From Myoxocephalus aenaeus (Eukaryota; Chordata; Actinopteri; Perciformes; Cottidae): DNA of 64,000 bases. Location of the stretch: contig JBAMJR010000097.1 in NCBI GenBank assembly GCA_038501785.1, positions 799,001-863,000 on the forward strand. Reading direction: 5' to 3'. The position numbers and the translations under genes were made by a program. Shown here piece after piece: positions 22,801 through 37,800 of the stretch. The notes beneath the pieces were generated by a model, which was not told the DNA's origin, searched no databases, and was given only the letters and a program-made list of their open reading frames with translations. Positions within the stretch are counted from its first letter, which is position 1. Every line of letters starts with the position of its first letter.

Positions 22801-25800
22801 GCCATGCCTTCATTTCAATATTTTCTGAAACAGGTTGCTCAGTTCCAGATTCCTTCATGGTGAGTTAATTTCTATGGTTCTATTGATGGTCTTTTACAAC
22901 ATTTGATCAGAATGTACAAGACACAAGTTTGGCACATTCACTTTGTTAAGGAGGCCACGTTGATAGATTTGAACTTTAAATACGTTTTACTATTGGACTA
23001 ACAATTATGCTTTGCTTGTCTCCAGTGCAAGGAGACTCCGGTTGATGGTAAGTTTCTGAATTACCTGATATTTCAACTTTGATGACAATATCGCATTCTG
23101 AAGGTACAATATCTGATACACAAATATTGATCTTTTCACAGAGGACCTCATCTGTGGTGCAGTTAATAGGTGGGTGAACAACTGTTTTGTCTGGTCCTGG
23201 GTTTGAGTAGGTAAAGTTCTCTTCCACAATCTATCTAAAGTGACAATGGTTTACTTTTGTATTGTCCTCCTAGATCACAAGTCGAACAAACCCTGTCTGT
23301 TGGCAATTCCTCTGAAGCCCTGTGCAATTTAAACATCACTGAACATGCCTGTTCCTCGGTAAGACTGTTATATGTAAGCCGTGAATCCCAGAGAAAGATT
23401 TGTCTTTTGCTACATTACCCTCCTGATACTAATCTCCATAAACTCTGAAAGTGTTTGTTTTATTTCTTTTCTAATTGTTTTCAAAGGCTACACATCTCAC
23501 AGCCAGCAACTTGGTCACACTGATGAACTGCTCACTGGAAAGCCAAAGGACCTACCCCGTAGAGGTCTGGAAGCTTTTCTTCCAAAAAGCTTCTCCGGCA
23601 CTAGACCAGGCTCTTGTGACATACGCCAGCATGGTAAATCCAATCCCAGAAATGTACAAAATTGGTGTTTCCCTGTTTGAATTCTGGGTCAAACCAAAAT
23701 GACTTTTCCAATTCCAGGCCCCCAACAACAGCAACCCGTCCTTGTCACATGCCCTTGAGGCTCTTGGGGAGGTGAGAATTGCCAACTTCAGCCAGACAGA
23801 ACTGCAGAATGATACCTTTGTCAGCAGCTGGTTCCAGACAAGGATTCGTCCGTTTCTGGCCTCTTCATCCCCCAACTTCCTATTCTGCCTAAGCTCCAAG
23901 AACTTCAGCTGCCATACGTACCGGATTGTGTAAGCACATATGTGATACATTGCTCCTCTGTGAACAAGATTGCAGAGGAACCTGCTGTTTTGTAATTGTT
24001 AAGGTATTAAAAGCCTTCTCTCAAATTTAGCGTCCAGGCATTCAGCAGCCAAAAGGCATCCATGGACAGAGAAAGACAGCCAGCAGTCTTCACTCATTTC
24101 ATCAAGCCCTTCCTTTCAAGAAATGACTCATCAGGTAAAGGCAAGCGCTCAGGCTCAAATTGGTAAAGTCTCGATAGCATGTGGTGGTTATACCTTGTCA
24201 ATGACTTTGTTTCTGTCTTCTTCGCAGATCCTGGCTGTGTCTCGTTTATCAACGGTAGTGGAGAGTGGCTACAGGTAAACCTTGGCAGCTTCTCTGAATT
24301 TGCATCCCTGCAGGATCTGCAAGCCCTCAATGCCAACTTCTCCAGTGTAAGTAGGGACTGCGGTTAAAGTATTCCTATTCCAAGCTGAAATGTCTTACCT
24401 TTGTTTTTGCCATTGCTGCTGTTTGATTTCATATTGATTTCCTTTTTTTAGGCCGAATCGTTGTCAGTGCTCAATCCTAGTCAGGTGGCACAGTTGATAC
24501 TGAGCTCAGGGGCCTTGAATGACACAGACCAAATCGACCTTGTGTTTGAGCAACTCGAGGATGGTGATGCTCTGGAAAATGTGAACGAATTCCTGACAGA
24601 GTTGACAGCAAGTGGAAAGGTAGGCTACTCTTGGCACCTGGGGAAGATGCATAACGAATAGGCTTGAAACAGAGCATAGTCAGTAATTAGTCATGTATCT
24701 AACCCACTACATCAGTTGTAGGGCACTCATTCATATAAAATATGCTGTTACATCCTATGTTGCACGCTGTCTGGGGTATCATGGCGTTTGAATCCTCTCA
24801 TGTCGTCATTTGACAGGTCCCTGATTTCCAACCTGCTGTGAGAGATCGTGTGATGAATAGGACCTTCGCCATCATCAGTCTCCATTTCCTACGATTCAAC
24901 GAAGTAGACTGGTTTTCTTGGTTCCATCTGATACTGACTCCTCTCCTCCCAAGTTTCAGCCCAATGATGCTCAAGAATGCAACTGCAAATATAAACTGCA
25001 CAAACTACCATGTCGTGTGAGTATCATTCCAAGAACAAGCAAGATTGCATTGCAAAAAGTGCAAAATGCTAATGGTGGACAGCATAAGAATGTGTATTTC
25101 CCGTGTCTGCAGTGTGAGTGGGATGGCCAAGGTTTCCCCTGCATTGCCGTTGCAAAGACAAAAAGAAATCACAGAGGTTCTGCTGGACTACCTGAATAAA
25201 TCTGCCAGTGTCATCAACGAGCCAGGTAGGGATGACGCAGTAAATTGGGCCATGTGGTTGTCTGTGTGTGCGTCCCCACGGACTTTGTATTGTGAAAAAG
25301 TATGCTGAAATGGTAGTGAGAAGAACATTGACAATTGACTTCTTTCATGTGTATCAATGCAAAATAATGCTTGCTAAATGGTGCATATGTTAATGTCCGT
25401 CTACGTGCCTTAGTTTGCAGGCAGGGAATTCAGAGTGATGCAGAGTGGCTTGAAGCAAACCTGGGTTCCTTTTCCCAATACACAACATACTCTGAACTCA
25501 AAATCTTCAACCTCTCTGGAGTAAGTCATACATTTTGCTGCCAATCTTTCTTGAAAACAGCTGCACAATATTCGCAACTTGGAAAATCTGCACACAGTTG
25601 TGGCTTTGCCATATCAAAGAGAAGAGCAATTCATATATCATCTTGGTTTTTGTCATCAGGTGGCAGTTGTGGACTCCCTCTCACCAAAGCAGAAGGCTGA
25701 GCTGATCCTGGATCTAGACAGCGGCTTTTTGGACAACGAGACCCTCGTAACGAAGGTGTTGACAAACTTGACAGAGTCCACTGATGATGAGCAGTTGGAT

Positions 25801-28800
25801 GAGTTTTTCCAGGCCTTTGGAGAGATCACCAAGCAGGTGAATGCTTAACTTTAAGAATGCCGTATATTAACACAAAGTTGGCTGGTAAACTGTCCTCTTG
25901 GAAGTTGCCCGAGGGTGGATGAATTTTTGCAGAATCTAATAAGTGGCTAGGATTTCACTCAAAAGGATACATTTCTGTCATGCTTCTTGAATGAATGGCC
26001 ACCAAGGATTGTTTGATTGATTGATGCCCCTGATGCACTAAAGTACAAAGGCGGGTCACCAAGCTTGCTTTCACTACAATGATTACAGAAACGCAAAATG
26101 TCCTCCTGAACTGAAACGTGAATCCTTTTCTTTCCAGAGAAACATCACCCTCATCGAGAATCCTGGTGTACGAGACACCATCTTGAACCTGACCTTGACA
26201 GCCCTTGCTCCTAAATTGAATGAATTTGGACCTGAAGACTTTGAGCTGTGGTTCCAGGTCAACTTGTTTCCTGTGTTGGCGAGCCTCCACCCTGGCAGCT
26301 TGGTAGTGATACCCAGTAACATCAGCTGTGCATCCTACGCAGCTATGTAAGAGATGATATGTCTGCAGTCCAAAGCTCAACATTTTAATTTTTTTGCAGG
26401 ATGATGTCAAACTTTTGGCTCCTGACAAGTCTCAATGATTTCTGTTTTCTTCCTTCAGACTCACTGCTCTTCGGCAAAATTTGAATTCCCTGCAACTGCA
26501 GGTTTCACACAGTTTGAGATCCAGCATAATGTCACTCAAGGAGACATTTCCACGTAAGTGGCTAAATGCTCTGCTTACAAACTTTTTCAGATTTGCCCAT
26601 TGCCACAACTGTGATGATAGCTGTACTGATGCCATGCCTTCATTTCAATATTTTCTGAAACAGGTTGCTCAGTTCCAGATTCCTTCATGGTGAGTTAATT
26701 TCTATGGTTCTATTGATGGTCTTTTACAACATTTGATCAGAATGTACAAGACACAAGTTTGGCACATTCACTTTGTTAAGGAGGCCACGTTGATAGATTT
26801 GAACTTTAAATACGTTTTACTATTGGACTAACAATTATGCTTTGCTTGTCTCCAGTGCAAGGAGACTCCGGTTGATGGTAAGTTTCTGAATTACCTGATA
26901 TTTCAACTTTGATGACAATATCGCATTCTGAAGGTACAATATCTGATACACAAATATTGATCTTTTCACAGAGGACCTCATCTGTGAGGCAGTTAATAGG
27001 TGGGTGAACAACTGTTTTGTCTGGTCCTGGGTTTGGGTAGGTAAAGTTCTCTTCCACAATCTATCTAAAGTGACAATGGTTTACTTTTGTATTGTCCTCC
27101 TAGATCACAAGTCGAACAAACCCTGTCTGTTGGCAATTCCTCTGAAGCCCTGTGCAATTTAAACATCACTGAACATGCCTGTTCCTCGGTAAGACTGTTA
27201 TATGTAAGCCGTGAATCCCAGAGAAAGATTTGTCTTTTGCTACATTACCGTCCTGATACTAATCTCCATAAACTCTGAAAGTGTTTGTTTTATTTCTTTT
27301 CTAATTGTTTTCAAAGGCTACACATCTCACAGCCAGCAACTTGGTCACACTGATGAACTGCTCACTGGAAAGCCAAAGGACCTACCCCGTAGAGGTCTGG
27401 AAGCTTTTCTTCCAAAAAGCTTCTCCGGCACTAGACCAGGCTCTTGTGACATACGCCAGCATGGTAAATCCAATCCCAGAAATGTACAAAATTGGTGTTT
27501 CCCTGTTTGAATTCTGGGTCAAACCAAAATGACTTTTCCAATTCCAGGCCCCCAACAACAGCAACCCGTCCTTGTCACATGCCCTTGAGGCTCTTGGGGA
27601 GGTGAGAATTGCCAACTTCAGCCAGACAGAACTGCAGAATGATACCTTTGTCAGCAGCTGGTTCCAGACAAGGATTCGTCCGTTTCTGGCCTCTTCATCC
27701 CCCAACTTCCTATTCTGCCTAAGCTCCAAGAACTTCAGCTGCCATACGTACCGGATTGTGTAAGCACATATGTGATACATTGCTCCTCTGTGAACAAGAT
27801 TGCAGAGGAACCTGCTGTTTTGTAATTGTTAAGGTATTAAAAGCCTTCTCTCAAATTTAGCGTCCAGGCAATCAGCAGCCAAAAGGCATCCATGGACAGC
27901 GAAAGACAGCCAGCAGTCTTCACTCATTTCATCAAGCCCTTCCTTTCAAGAAATGACTCATCAGGTAAAGGCAAGCGCTCAGGCTCAAATTGGTAAAGTC
28001 TCGATAGCATGTGGTGGTTATACCTTGTCAATGACTTTGTTTCTGTCTTCTTCGCAGATCCTGGCTGTGTCTCGTTTATCAACGGTAGTGGAGAGTGGCT
28101 ACAGGTAAACCTTGGCAGCTTCTCTGAATTTGCATCCCTGCAGGATCTGCAAGCCCTCAATGCCAACTTCTCCAGTGTAAGTAGGGACTGCGGTTAAAGT
28201 ATTCCTATTCCAAGCTGAAATGTCTTACCTTTGTTTTTGCCATTGCTGCTGTTTGATTTCATATTGATTTCCTTTTTTTAGGCCGAATCGTTGTCAGTGC
28301 TCAATCCTAGTCAGGTGGCACAGTTGATACTGAGCTCAGGGGCCTTGAATGACACAGACCAAATCGACCTTGTGTTTGAGCAACTCGAGGATGGTGATGC
28401 TCTGGAAAATGTGAACGAATTCCTGACAGAGTTGACAGCAAGTGGAAAGGTAGGCTACTCTTGGCACCTGGGGAAGATGCATAACGAATAGGCTTGAAAC
28501 AGAGCATAGTCAGTAATTAGTCATGTATCTAACCCACTACATCAGTTGTAGGGCACTCATTCATATAAAATATGCTGTTACATCCTATGTTGCACGCTGT
28601 CTGGGGTATCATGGCGTTTGAATCCTCTCATGTCGTCATTTGACAGGTCCCTGATTTCCAACCTGCTGTGAGAGATCGTGTGATGAATAGGACCTTCGCC
28701 ATCATCAGTCTCCATTTCCTACGATTCAACGAAGTAGACTGGTTTTCTTGGTTCCATCTGATACTGACTCCTCTCCTCCCAAGTTTCAGCCCAATGATGC

Positions 28801-31800
28801 TCAAGAATGCAACTGCAAATATAAACTGCACAAACTACCATGTCGTGTGAGTATCATTCCAAGAACAAGCAAGATTGCATTGCAAAAAGTGCAAAATGCT
28901 AATGGTGGACAGCATAAGAATGTGTATTTCCCGTGTCTGCAGTGTGAGTGGGATGGCCAAGGTTTCCCCTGCATTGCCGTTGCAAAGACAAAAAGAAATC
29001 ACAGAGGTTCTGCTGGACTACCTGAATAAATCTGCCAGTGTCATCAACGAGCCAGGTAGGGATGACGCAGTAAATTGGGCCATGTGGTTGTCTGTGTGTG
29101 CGTCCCCACGGACTTTGTATTGTGAAAAAGTATGCTGAAATGGTAGTGAGAAGAACATTGACAATTGACTTCTTTCATGTGTATCAATGCAAAATAATGC
29201 TTGCTAAATGGTGCATATGTTAATGTCCGTCTACGTGCCTTAGTTTGCAGGCAGGGAATTCAGAGTGATGCAGAGTGGCTTGAAGCAAACCTGGGTTCCT
29301 TTTCCCAATACACAACATACTCTGAACTCAAAATCTTCAACCTCTCTGGAGTAAGTCATACATTTTGCTGCCAATCTTTCTTGAAAACAGCTGCACAATA
29401 TTCGCAACTTGGAAAATCTGCACACAGTTGTGGCTTTGCCATATCAAAGAGAAGAGCAATTCATATATCATCTTGGTTTTTGTCATCAGGTGGCAGTTGT
29501 GGACTCCCTCTCACCAAAGCAGAAGGCTGAGCTGATCCTGGATCTAGACAGCGGCTTTTTGGACAACGAGACCCTCGTAACGAAGGTGTTGACAAACTTG
29601 ACAGAGTCCACTGATGATGAGCAGTTGGATGAGTTTTTCCAGGCCTTTGGAGAGATCACCAAGCAGGTGAATGCTTAACTTTAAGAATGCCGTATATTAA
29701 CACAAAGTTGGCTGGTAAACTGTCCTCTTGGAAGTTGCCCGAGGGTGGATGAATTTTTGCAGAATCTAATAAGTGGCTAGGATTTCACTCAAAAGGATAC
29801 ATTTCTGTCATGCTTCTTGAATGAATGGCCACCAAGGATTGTTTGATTGATTGATGCCCCTGATGCACTAAAGTACAAAGGCGGGTCACCAAGCTTGCTT
29901 TCACTACAATGATTACAGAAACGCAAAATGTCCTCCTGAACTGAAACGTGAATCCTTTTCTTTCCAGAGAAACATCACCCTCATCGAGAATCCTGGTGTA
30001 CGAGACACCATCTTGAACCTGACCTTGACAGCCCTTGCTCCTAAATTGAATGAATTTGGACCTGAAGACTTTGAGCTGTGGTTCCAGGTCAACTTGTTTC
30101 CTGTGTTGGCGAGCCTCCACCCTGGCAGCTTGGTAGTGATACCCAGTAACATCAGCTGTGCATCCTACGCAGCTATGTAAGAGATGATATGTCTGCAGTC
30201 CAAAGCTCAACATTTTAATTTTTTTGCAGGATGATGTCAAACTTTTGGCTCCTGACAAGTCTCAATGATTTCTGTTTTCTTCCTTCAGACTCACTGCTCT
30301 TCGGCAAAATTTGAATTCCCTGCAACTGCAGGTTTCACACAGTTTGAGATCCAGCATAATGTCACTCAAGGAGACATTTCCACGTAAGTGGCTAAATGCT
30401 CTGCTTACAAACTTTTTCAGATTTGCCCATTGCCACAACTGTGATGATAGCTGTACTGATGCCATGCCTTCATTTCAATATTTTCTGAAACAGGTTGCTC
30501 AGTTCCAGATTCCTTCATGGTGAGTTAATTTCTATGGTTCTATTGATGGTCTTTTACAACATTTGATCAGAATGTACAAGACACAAGTTTGGCACATTCA
30601 CTTTGTTAAGGAGGCCACGTTGATAGATTTGAACTTTAAATACGTTTTACTATTGGACTAACAATTATGCTTTGCTTGTCTCCAGTGCAAGGAGACTCCG
30701 GTTGATGGTAAGTTTCTGAATTACCTGATATTTCAACTTTGATGACAATATCGCATTCTGAAGGTACAATATCTGATACACAAATATTGATCTTTTCACA
30801 GAGGACCTCATCTGTGGTGCAGTTAATAGGTGGGTGAACAACTGTTTTGTCTGGTCCTGGGTTTGAGTAGGTAAAGTTCTCTTCCACAATCTATCTAAAG
30901 TGACAATGGTTTACTTTTGTATTGTCCTCCTAGATCACAAGTCGAACAAACCCTGTCTGTTGGCAATTCCTCTGAAGCCCTGTGCAATTTAAACATCACT
31001 GAACATGCCTGTTCCTCGGTAAGACTGTTATATGTAAGCCGTGAATCCCAGAGAAAGATTTGTCTTTTGCTACATTACCGTCCTGATACTAATCTCCATA
31101 AACTCTGAAAGTGTTTGTTTTATTTCTTTTCTAATTGTTTTCAAAGGCTACACATCTCACAGCCAGCAACTTGGTCACACTGATGAACTGCTCACTGGAA
31201 AGCCAAAGGACCTACCCCGTAGAGGTCTGGAAGCTTTTCTTCCAAAAAGCTTCTCCGGCACTAGACCAGGCTCTTGTGACATACGCCAGCATGGTAAATC
31301 CAATCCCAGAAATGTACAAAATTGGTGTTTCCCTGTTTGAATTCTGGGTCAAACCAAAATGACTTTTCCAATTCCAGGCCCCCAACAACAGCAACCCGTC
31401 CTTGTCACATGCCCTTGAGGCTCTTGGGGAGGTGAGAATTGCCAACTTCAGCCAGACAGAACTGCAGAATGATACCTTTGTCAGCAGCTGGTTCCAGACA
31501 AGGATTCGTCCGTTTCTGGCCTCTTCATCCCCCAACTTCCTATTCTGCCTAAGCTCCAAGAACTTCAGCTGCCATACGTACCGGATTGTGTAAGCACATA
31601 TGTGATACATTGCTCCTCTGTGAACAAGATTGCAGAGGAACCTGCTGTTTTGTAATTGTTAAGGTATTAAAAGCCTTCTCTCAAATTTAGCGTCCAGGCA
31701 ATCAGCAGCCAAAAGGCATCCATGGACAGCGAAAGACAGCCAGCAGTCTTCACTCATTTCATCAAGCCCTTCCTTTCAAGAAATGACTCATCAGGTAAAG

Positions 31801-34800
31801 GCAAGCGCTCAGGCTCAAATTGGTAAAGTCTCGATAGCATGTGGTGGTTATACCTTGTCAATGACTTTGTTTCTGTCTTCTTCGCAGATCCTGGCTGTGT
31901 CTCGTTTATCAACGGTAGTGGAGAGTGGCTACAGGTAAACCTTGGCAGCTTCTCTGAATTTGCATCCCTGCAGGATCTGCAAGCCCTCAATGCCAACTTC
32001 TCCAGTGTAAGTAGGGACTGCGGTTAAAGTATTCCTATTCCAAGCTGAAATGTCTTACCTTTGTTTTTGCCATTGCTGCTGTTTGATTTCATATTGATTT
32101 CCTTTTTTTAGGCCGAATCGTTGTCAGTGCTCAATCCTAGTCAGGTGGCACAGTTGATACTGAGCTCAGGGGCCTTGAATGACACAGACCAAATCGACCT
32201 TGTGTTTGAGCAACTCGAGGATGGTGATGCTCTGGAAAATGTGAACGAATTCCTGACAGAGTTGACAGCAAGTGGAAAGGTAGGCTACTCTTGGCACCTG
32301 GGGAAGATGCATAACGAATAGGCTTGAAACAGAGCATAGTCAGTAATTAGTCATGTATCTAACCCACTACATCAGTTGTAGGGCACTCATTCATATAAAA
32401 TATGCTGTTACATCCTATGTTGCACGCTGTCTGGGGTATCATGGCGTTTGAATCCTCTCATGTCGTCATTTGACAGGTCCCTGATTTCCAACCTGCTGTG
32501 AGAGATCGTGTGATGAATAGGACCTTCGCCATCATCAGTCTCCATTTCCTACGATTCAACGAAGTAGACTGGTTTTCTTGGTTCCATCTGATACTGACTC
32601 CTCTCCTCCCAAGTTTCAGCCCAATGATGCTCAAGAATGCAACTGCAAATATAAACTGCACAAACTACCATGTCGTGTGAGTATCATTCCAAGAACAAGC
32701 AAGATTGCATTGCAAAAAGTGCAAAATGCTAATGGTGGACAGCATAAGAATGTGTATTTCCCGTGTCTGCAGTGTGAGTGGGATGGCCAAGGTTTCCCCT
32801 GCATTGCCGTTGCAAAGACAAAAAGAAATCACAGAGGTTCTGCTGGACTACCTGAATAAATCTGCCAGTGTCATCAACGAGCCAGGTAGGGATGACGCAG
32901 TAAATTGGGCCATGTGGTTGTCTGTGTGTGCGTCCCCACGGACTTTGTATTGTGAAAAAGTATGCTGAAATGGTAGTGAGAAGAACATTGACAATTGACT
33001 TCTTTCATGTGTATCAATGCAAAATAATGCTTGCTAAATGGTGCATATGTTAATGTCCGTCTACGTGCCTTAGTTTGCAGGCAGGGAATTCAGAGTGATG
33101 CAGAGTGGCTTGAAGCAAACCTGGGTTCCTTTTCCCAATACACAACATACTCTGAACTCAAAATCTTCAACCTCTCTGGAGTAAGTCATACATTTTGCTG
33201 CCAATCTTTCTTGAAAACAGCTGCACAATATTCGCAACTTGGAAAATCTGCACACAGTTGTGGCTTTGCCATATCAAAGAGAAGAGCAATTCATATATCA
33301 TCTTGGTTTTTGTCATCAGGTGGCAGTTGTGGACTCCCTCTCACCAAAGCAGAAGGCTGAGCTGATCCTGGATCTAGACAGCGGCTTTTTGGACAACGAG
33401 ACCCTCGTAACGAAGGTGTTGACAAACTTGACAGAGTCCACTGATGATGAGCAGTTGGATGAGTTTTTCCAGGCCTTTGGAGAGATCACCAAGCAGGTGA
33501 ATGCTTAACTTTAAGAATGCCGTATATTAACACAAAGTTGGCTGGTAAACTGTCCTCTTGGAAGTTGCCCGAGGGTGGATGAATTTTTGCAGAATCTAAT
33601 AAGTGGCTAGGATTTCACTCAAAAGGATACATTTCTGTCATGCTTCTTGAATGAATGGCCACCAAGGATTGTTTGATTGATTGATGCCCCTGATGCACTA
33701 AAGTACAAAGGCGGGTCACCAAGCTTGCTTTCACTACAATGATTACAGAAACGCAAAATGTCCTCCTGAACTGAAACGTGAATCCTTTTCTTTCCAGAGA
33801 AACATCACCCTCATCGAGAATCCTGGTGTACGAGACACCATCTTGAACCTGACCTTGACAGCCCTTGCTCCTAAATTGAATGAATTTGGACCTGAAGACT
33901 TTGAGCTGTGGTTCCAGGTCAACTTGTTTCCTGTGTTGGCGAGCCTCCACCCTGGCAGCTTGGTAGTGATACCCAGTAACATCAGCTGTGCATCCTACGC
34001 AGCTATGTAAGAGATGATATGTCTGCAGTCCAAAGCTCAACATTTTAATTTTTTTGCAGGATGATGTCAAACTTTTGGCTCCTGACAAGTCTCAATGATT
34101 TCTGTTTTCTTCCTTCAGACTCACTGCTCTTCGGCAAAATTTGAATTCCCTGCAACTGCAGGTTTCACACAGTTTGAGATCCAGCATAATGTCACTCAAG
34201 GAGACATTTCCACGTAAGTGGCTAAATGCTCTGCTTACAAACTTTTTCAGATTTGCCCATTGCCACAACTGTGATGATAGCTGTACTGATGCCATGCCTT
34301 CATTTCAATATTTTCTGAAACAGGTTGCTCAGTTCCAGATTCCTTCATGGTGAGTTAATTTCTATGGTTCTATTGATGGTCTTTTACAACATTTGATCAG
34401 AATGTACAAGACACAAGTTTGGCACATTCACTTTGTTAAGGAGGCCACGTTGATAGATTTGAACTTTAAATACGTTTTACTATTGGACTAACAATTATGC
34501 TTTGCTTGTCTCCAGTGCAAGGAGACTCCGGTTGATGGTAAGTTTCTGAATTACCTGATATTTCAACTTTGATGACAATATCGCATTCTGAAGGTACAAT
34601 ATCTGATACACAAATATTGATCTTTTCACAGAGGACCTCATCTGTGGTGCAGTTAATAGGTGGGTGAACAACTGTTTTGTCTGGTCCTGGGTTTGAGTAG
34701 GTAAAGTTCTCTTCCACAATCTATCTAAAGTGACAATGGTTTACTTTTGTATTGTCCTCCTAGATCACAAGTCGAACAAACCCTGTCTGTTGGCAATTCC

Positions 34801-37800
34801 TCTGAAGCCCTGTGCAATTTAAACATCACTGAACATGCCTGTTCCTCGGTAAGACTGTTATATGTAAGCCGTGAATCCCAGAGAAAGATTTGTCTTTTGC
34901 TACATTACCCTCCTGATACTAATCTCCATAAACTCTGAAAGTGTTTGTTTTATTTCTTTTCTAATTGTTTTCAAAGGCTACACATCTCACAGCCAGCAAC
35001 TTGGTCACACTGATGAACTGCTCACTGGAAAGCCAAAGGACCTACCCCGTAGAGGTCTGGAAGCTTTTCTTCCAAAAAGCTTCTCCGGCACTAGACCAGG
35101 CTCTTGTGACATACGCCAGCATGGTAAATCCAATCCCAGAAATGTACAAAATTGGTGTTTCCCTGTTTGAATTCTGGGTCAAACCAAAATGACTTTTCCA
35201 ATTCCAGGCCCCCAACAACAGCAACCCGTCCTTGTCACATGCCCTTGGGGCTCTTGGGGAGGTGAGAATTGCCAACTTCAGCCAGGCAGAACTGCAGAAT
35301 GATACCTTTGTCAGCAGCTGGTTCCAGACAAGGATTCGTCCGTTTCTGGCCTCTTCATCCCCCAACTTCCTATTCTGCCTAAGCTCCAAGAACTTCAGCT
35401 GCCATACGTACCGGATTGTGTAAGCACATATGTGATACATTGCTCCTCTGTGAACAAGATTGCAGAGGAACCTGCTGTTTTGTAATTGTTAAGGTATTAA
35501 AAGCCTTCTCTCAAATTTAGCGTCCAGGCATTCAGCAGCCAAAAGGCATCCATGGACAGAGAAAGACAGCCAGCAGTCTTCACTCATTTCATCAAGCCCT
35601 TCCTTTCAAGAAATGACTCATCAGGTAAAGGCAAGCGCTCAGGCTCAAATTGGTAAAGTCTCGATAGCATGTGGTGGTTATACCTTGTCAATGACTTTGT
35701 TTCTGTCTTCTTCGCAGATCCTGGCTGTGTCTCGTTTATCAACGGTAGTGGAGAGTGGCTACAGGTAAACCTTGGCAGCTTCTCTGAATTTGCATCCCTG
35801 CAGGATCTGCAAGCCCTCAATGCCAACTTCTCCAGTGTAAGTAGGGACTGCGGTTAAAGTATTCCTATTCCAAGCTGAAATGTCTTACCTTTGTTTTTGC
35901 CATTGCTGCTGTTTGATTTCATATTGATTTCCTTTTTTTAGGCCGAATCGTTGTCAGTGCTCAATCCTAGTCAGGTGGCACAGTTGATACTGAGCTCAGG
36001 GGCCTTGAATGACACAGACCAAATCGACCTTGTGTTTGAGCAACTCGAGGATGGTGATGCTCTGGAAAATGTGAACGAATTCCTGACAGAGTTGACAGCA
36101 AGTGGAAAGGTAGGCTACTCTTGGCACCTGGGGAAGATGCATAACGAATAGGCTTGAAACAGAGCATAGTCAGTAATTAGTCATGTATCTAACCCACTAC
36201 ATCAGTTGTAGGGCACTCATTCATATAAAATATGCTGTTACATCCTATGTTGCACGCTGTCTGGGGTATCATGGCGTTTGAATCCTCTCATGTCGTCATT
36301 TGACAGGTCCCTGATTTCCAACCTGCTGTGAGAGATCGTGTGATGAATAGGACCTTCGCCATCATCAGTCTCCATTTCCTACGATTCAACGAAGTAGACT
36401 GGTTTTCTTGGTTCCATCTGATACTGACTCCTCTCCTCCCAAGTTTCAGCCCAATGATGCTCAAGAATGCAACTGCAAATATAAACTGCACAAACTACCA
36501 TGTCGTGTGAGTATCATTCCAAGAACAAGCAAGATTGCATTGCAAAAAGTGCAAAATGCTAATAGTGGACAGCATAAGAATGTGTATTTCCCGTGTCTGC
36601 AGTGTGAGTGGGATGGCCAAGGTTTCCCCTGCATTGCCGTTGCAAAGACAAAAAGAAATCACAGAGGTTCTGCTGGACTACCTGAATAAATCTGCCAGTG
36701 TCATCAACGAGCCAGGTAGGGATGACGCAGTAAATTGGGCCATGTGGTTGTCTGTGTGTGCGTCCCCACGGACTTTGTATTGTGAAAAAGTATGCTGAAA
36801 TGGTAGTGAGAAGAACATTGACAATTGACTTCTTTCATGTGTATCAATGCAAAATAATGCTTGCTAAATGGTGCATATGTTAATGTCCGTCTACGTGCCT
36901 TAGTTTGCAGGCAGGGAATTCAGAGTGATGCAGAGTGGCTTGAAGCAAACCTGGGTTCCTTTTCCCAATACACAACATACTCTGAACTCAAAATCTTCAA
37001 CCTCTCTGGAGTAAGTCATACATTTTGCTGCCAATCTTTCTTGAAAACAGCTGCACAATATTCGCAACTTGGAAAATCTGCACACAGTTGTGGCTTTGCC
37101 ATATCAAAGAGAAGAGCAATTCATATATCATCTTGGTTTTTGTCATCAGGTGGCAGTTGTGGACTCCCTCTCACCAAAGCAGAAGGCTGAGCTGATCCTG
37201 GATCTAGACAGCGGCTTTTTGGACAACGAGACCCTCGTAACGAAGGTGTTGACAAACTTGACAGAGTCCACTGATGATGAGCAGTTGGATGAGTTTTTCC
37301 AGGCCTTTGGAGAGATCACCAAGCAGGTGAATGCTTAACTTTAAGAATGCCGTATATTAACACAAAGTTGGCTGGTAAACTGTCCTCTTGGAAGTTGCCC
37401 GAGGGTGGATGAATTTTTGCAGAATCTAATAAGTGGCTAGGATTTCACTCAAAAGGATACATTTCTGTCATGCTTCTTGAATGAATGGCCACCAAGGATT
37501 GTTTGATTTATTGATGCCCCTGATGCACTAAAGTACAAAGGCGGGTCACCAAGCTTGCTTTCACTACAATGATTACAGAAACGCAAAATGTCCTCCTGAA
37601 CTGAAACGTGAATCCTTTTCTTTCCAGAGAAACATCACCCTCATCGAGAATCCTGGTGTACGAGACACCATCTTGAACCTGACCTTGACAGCCCTTGCTC
37701 CTAAATTGAATGAATTTGGACCTGAAGACTTTGAGCTGTGGTTCCAGGTCAACTTGTTTCCTGTGTTGGCGAGCCTCCACCCTGGCAGCTTGGTAGTGAT

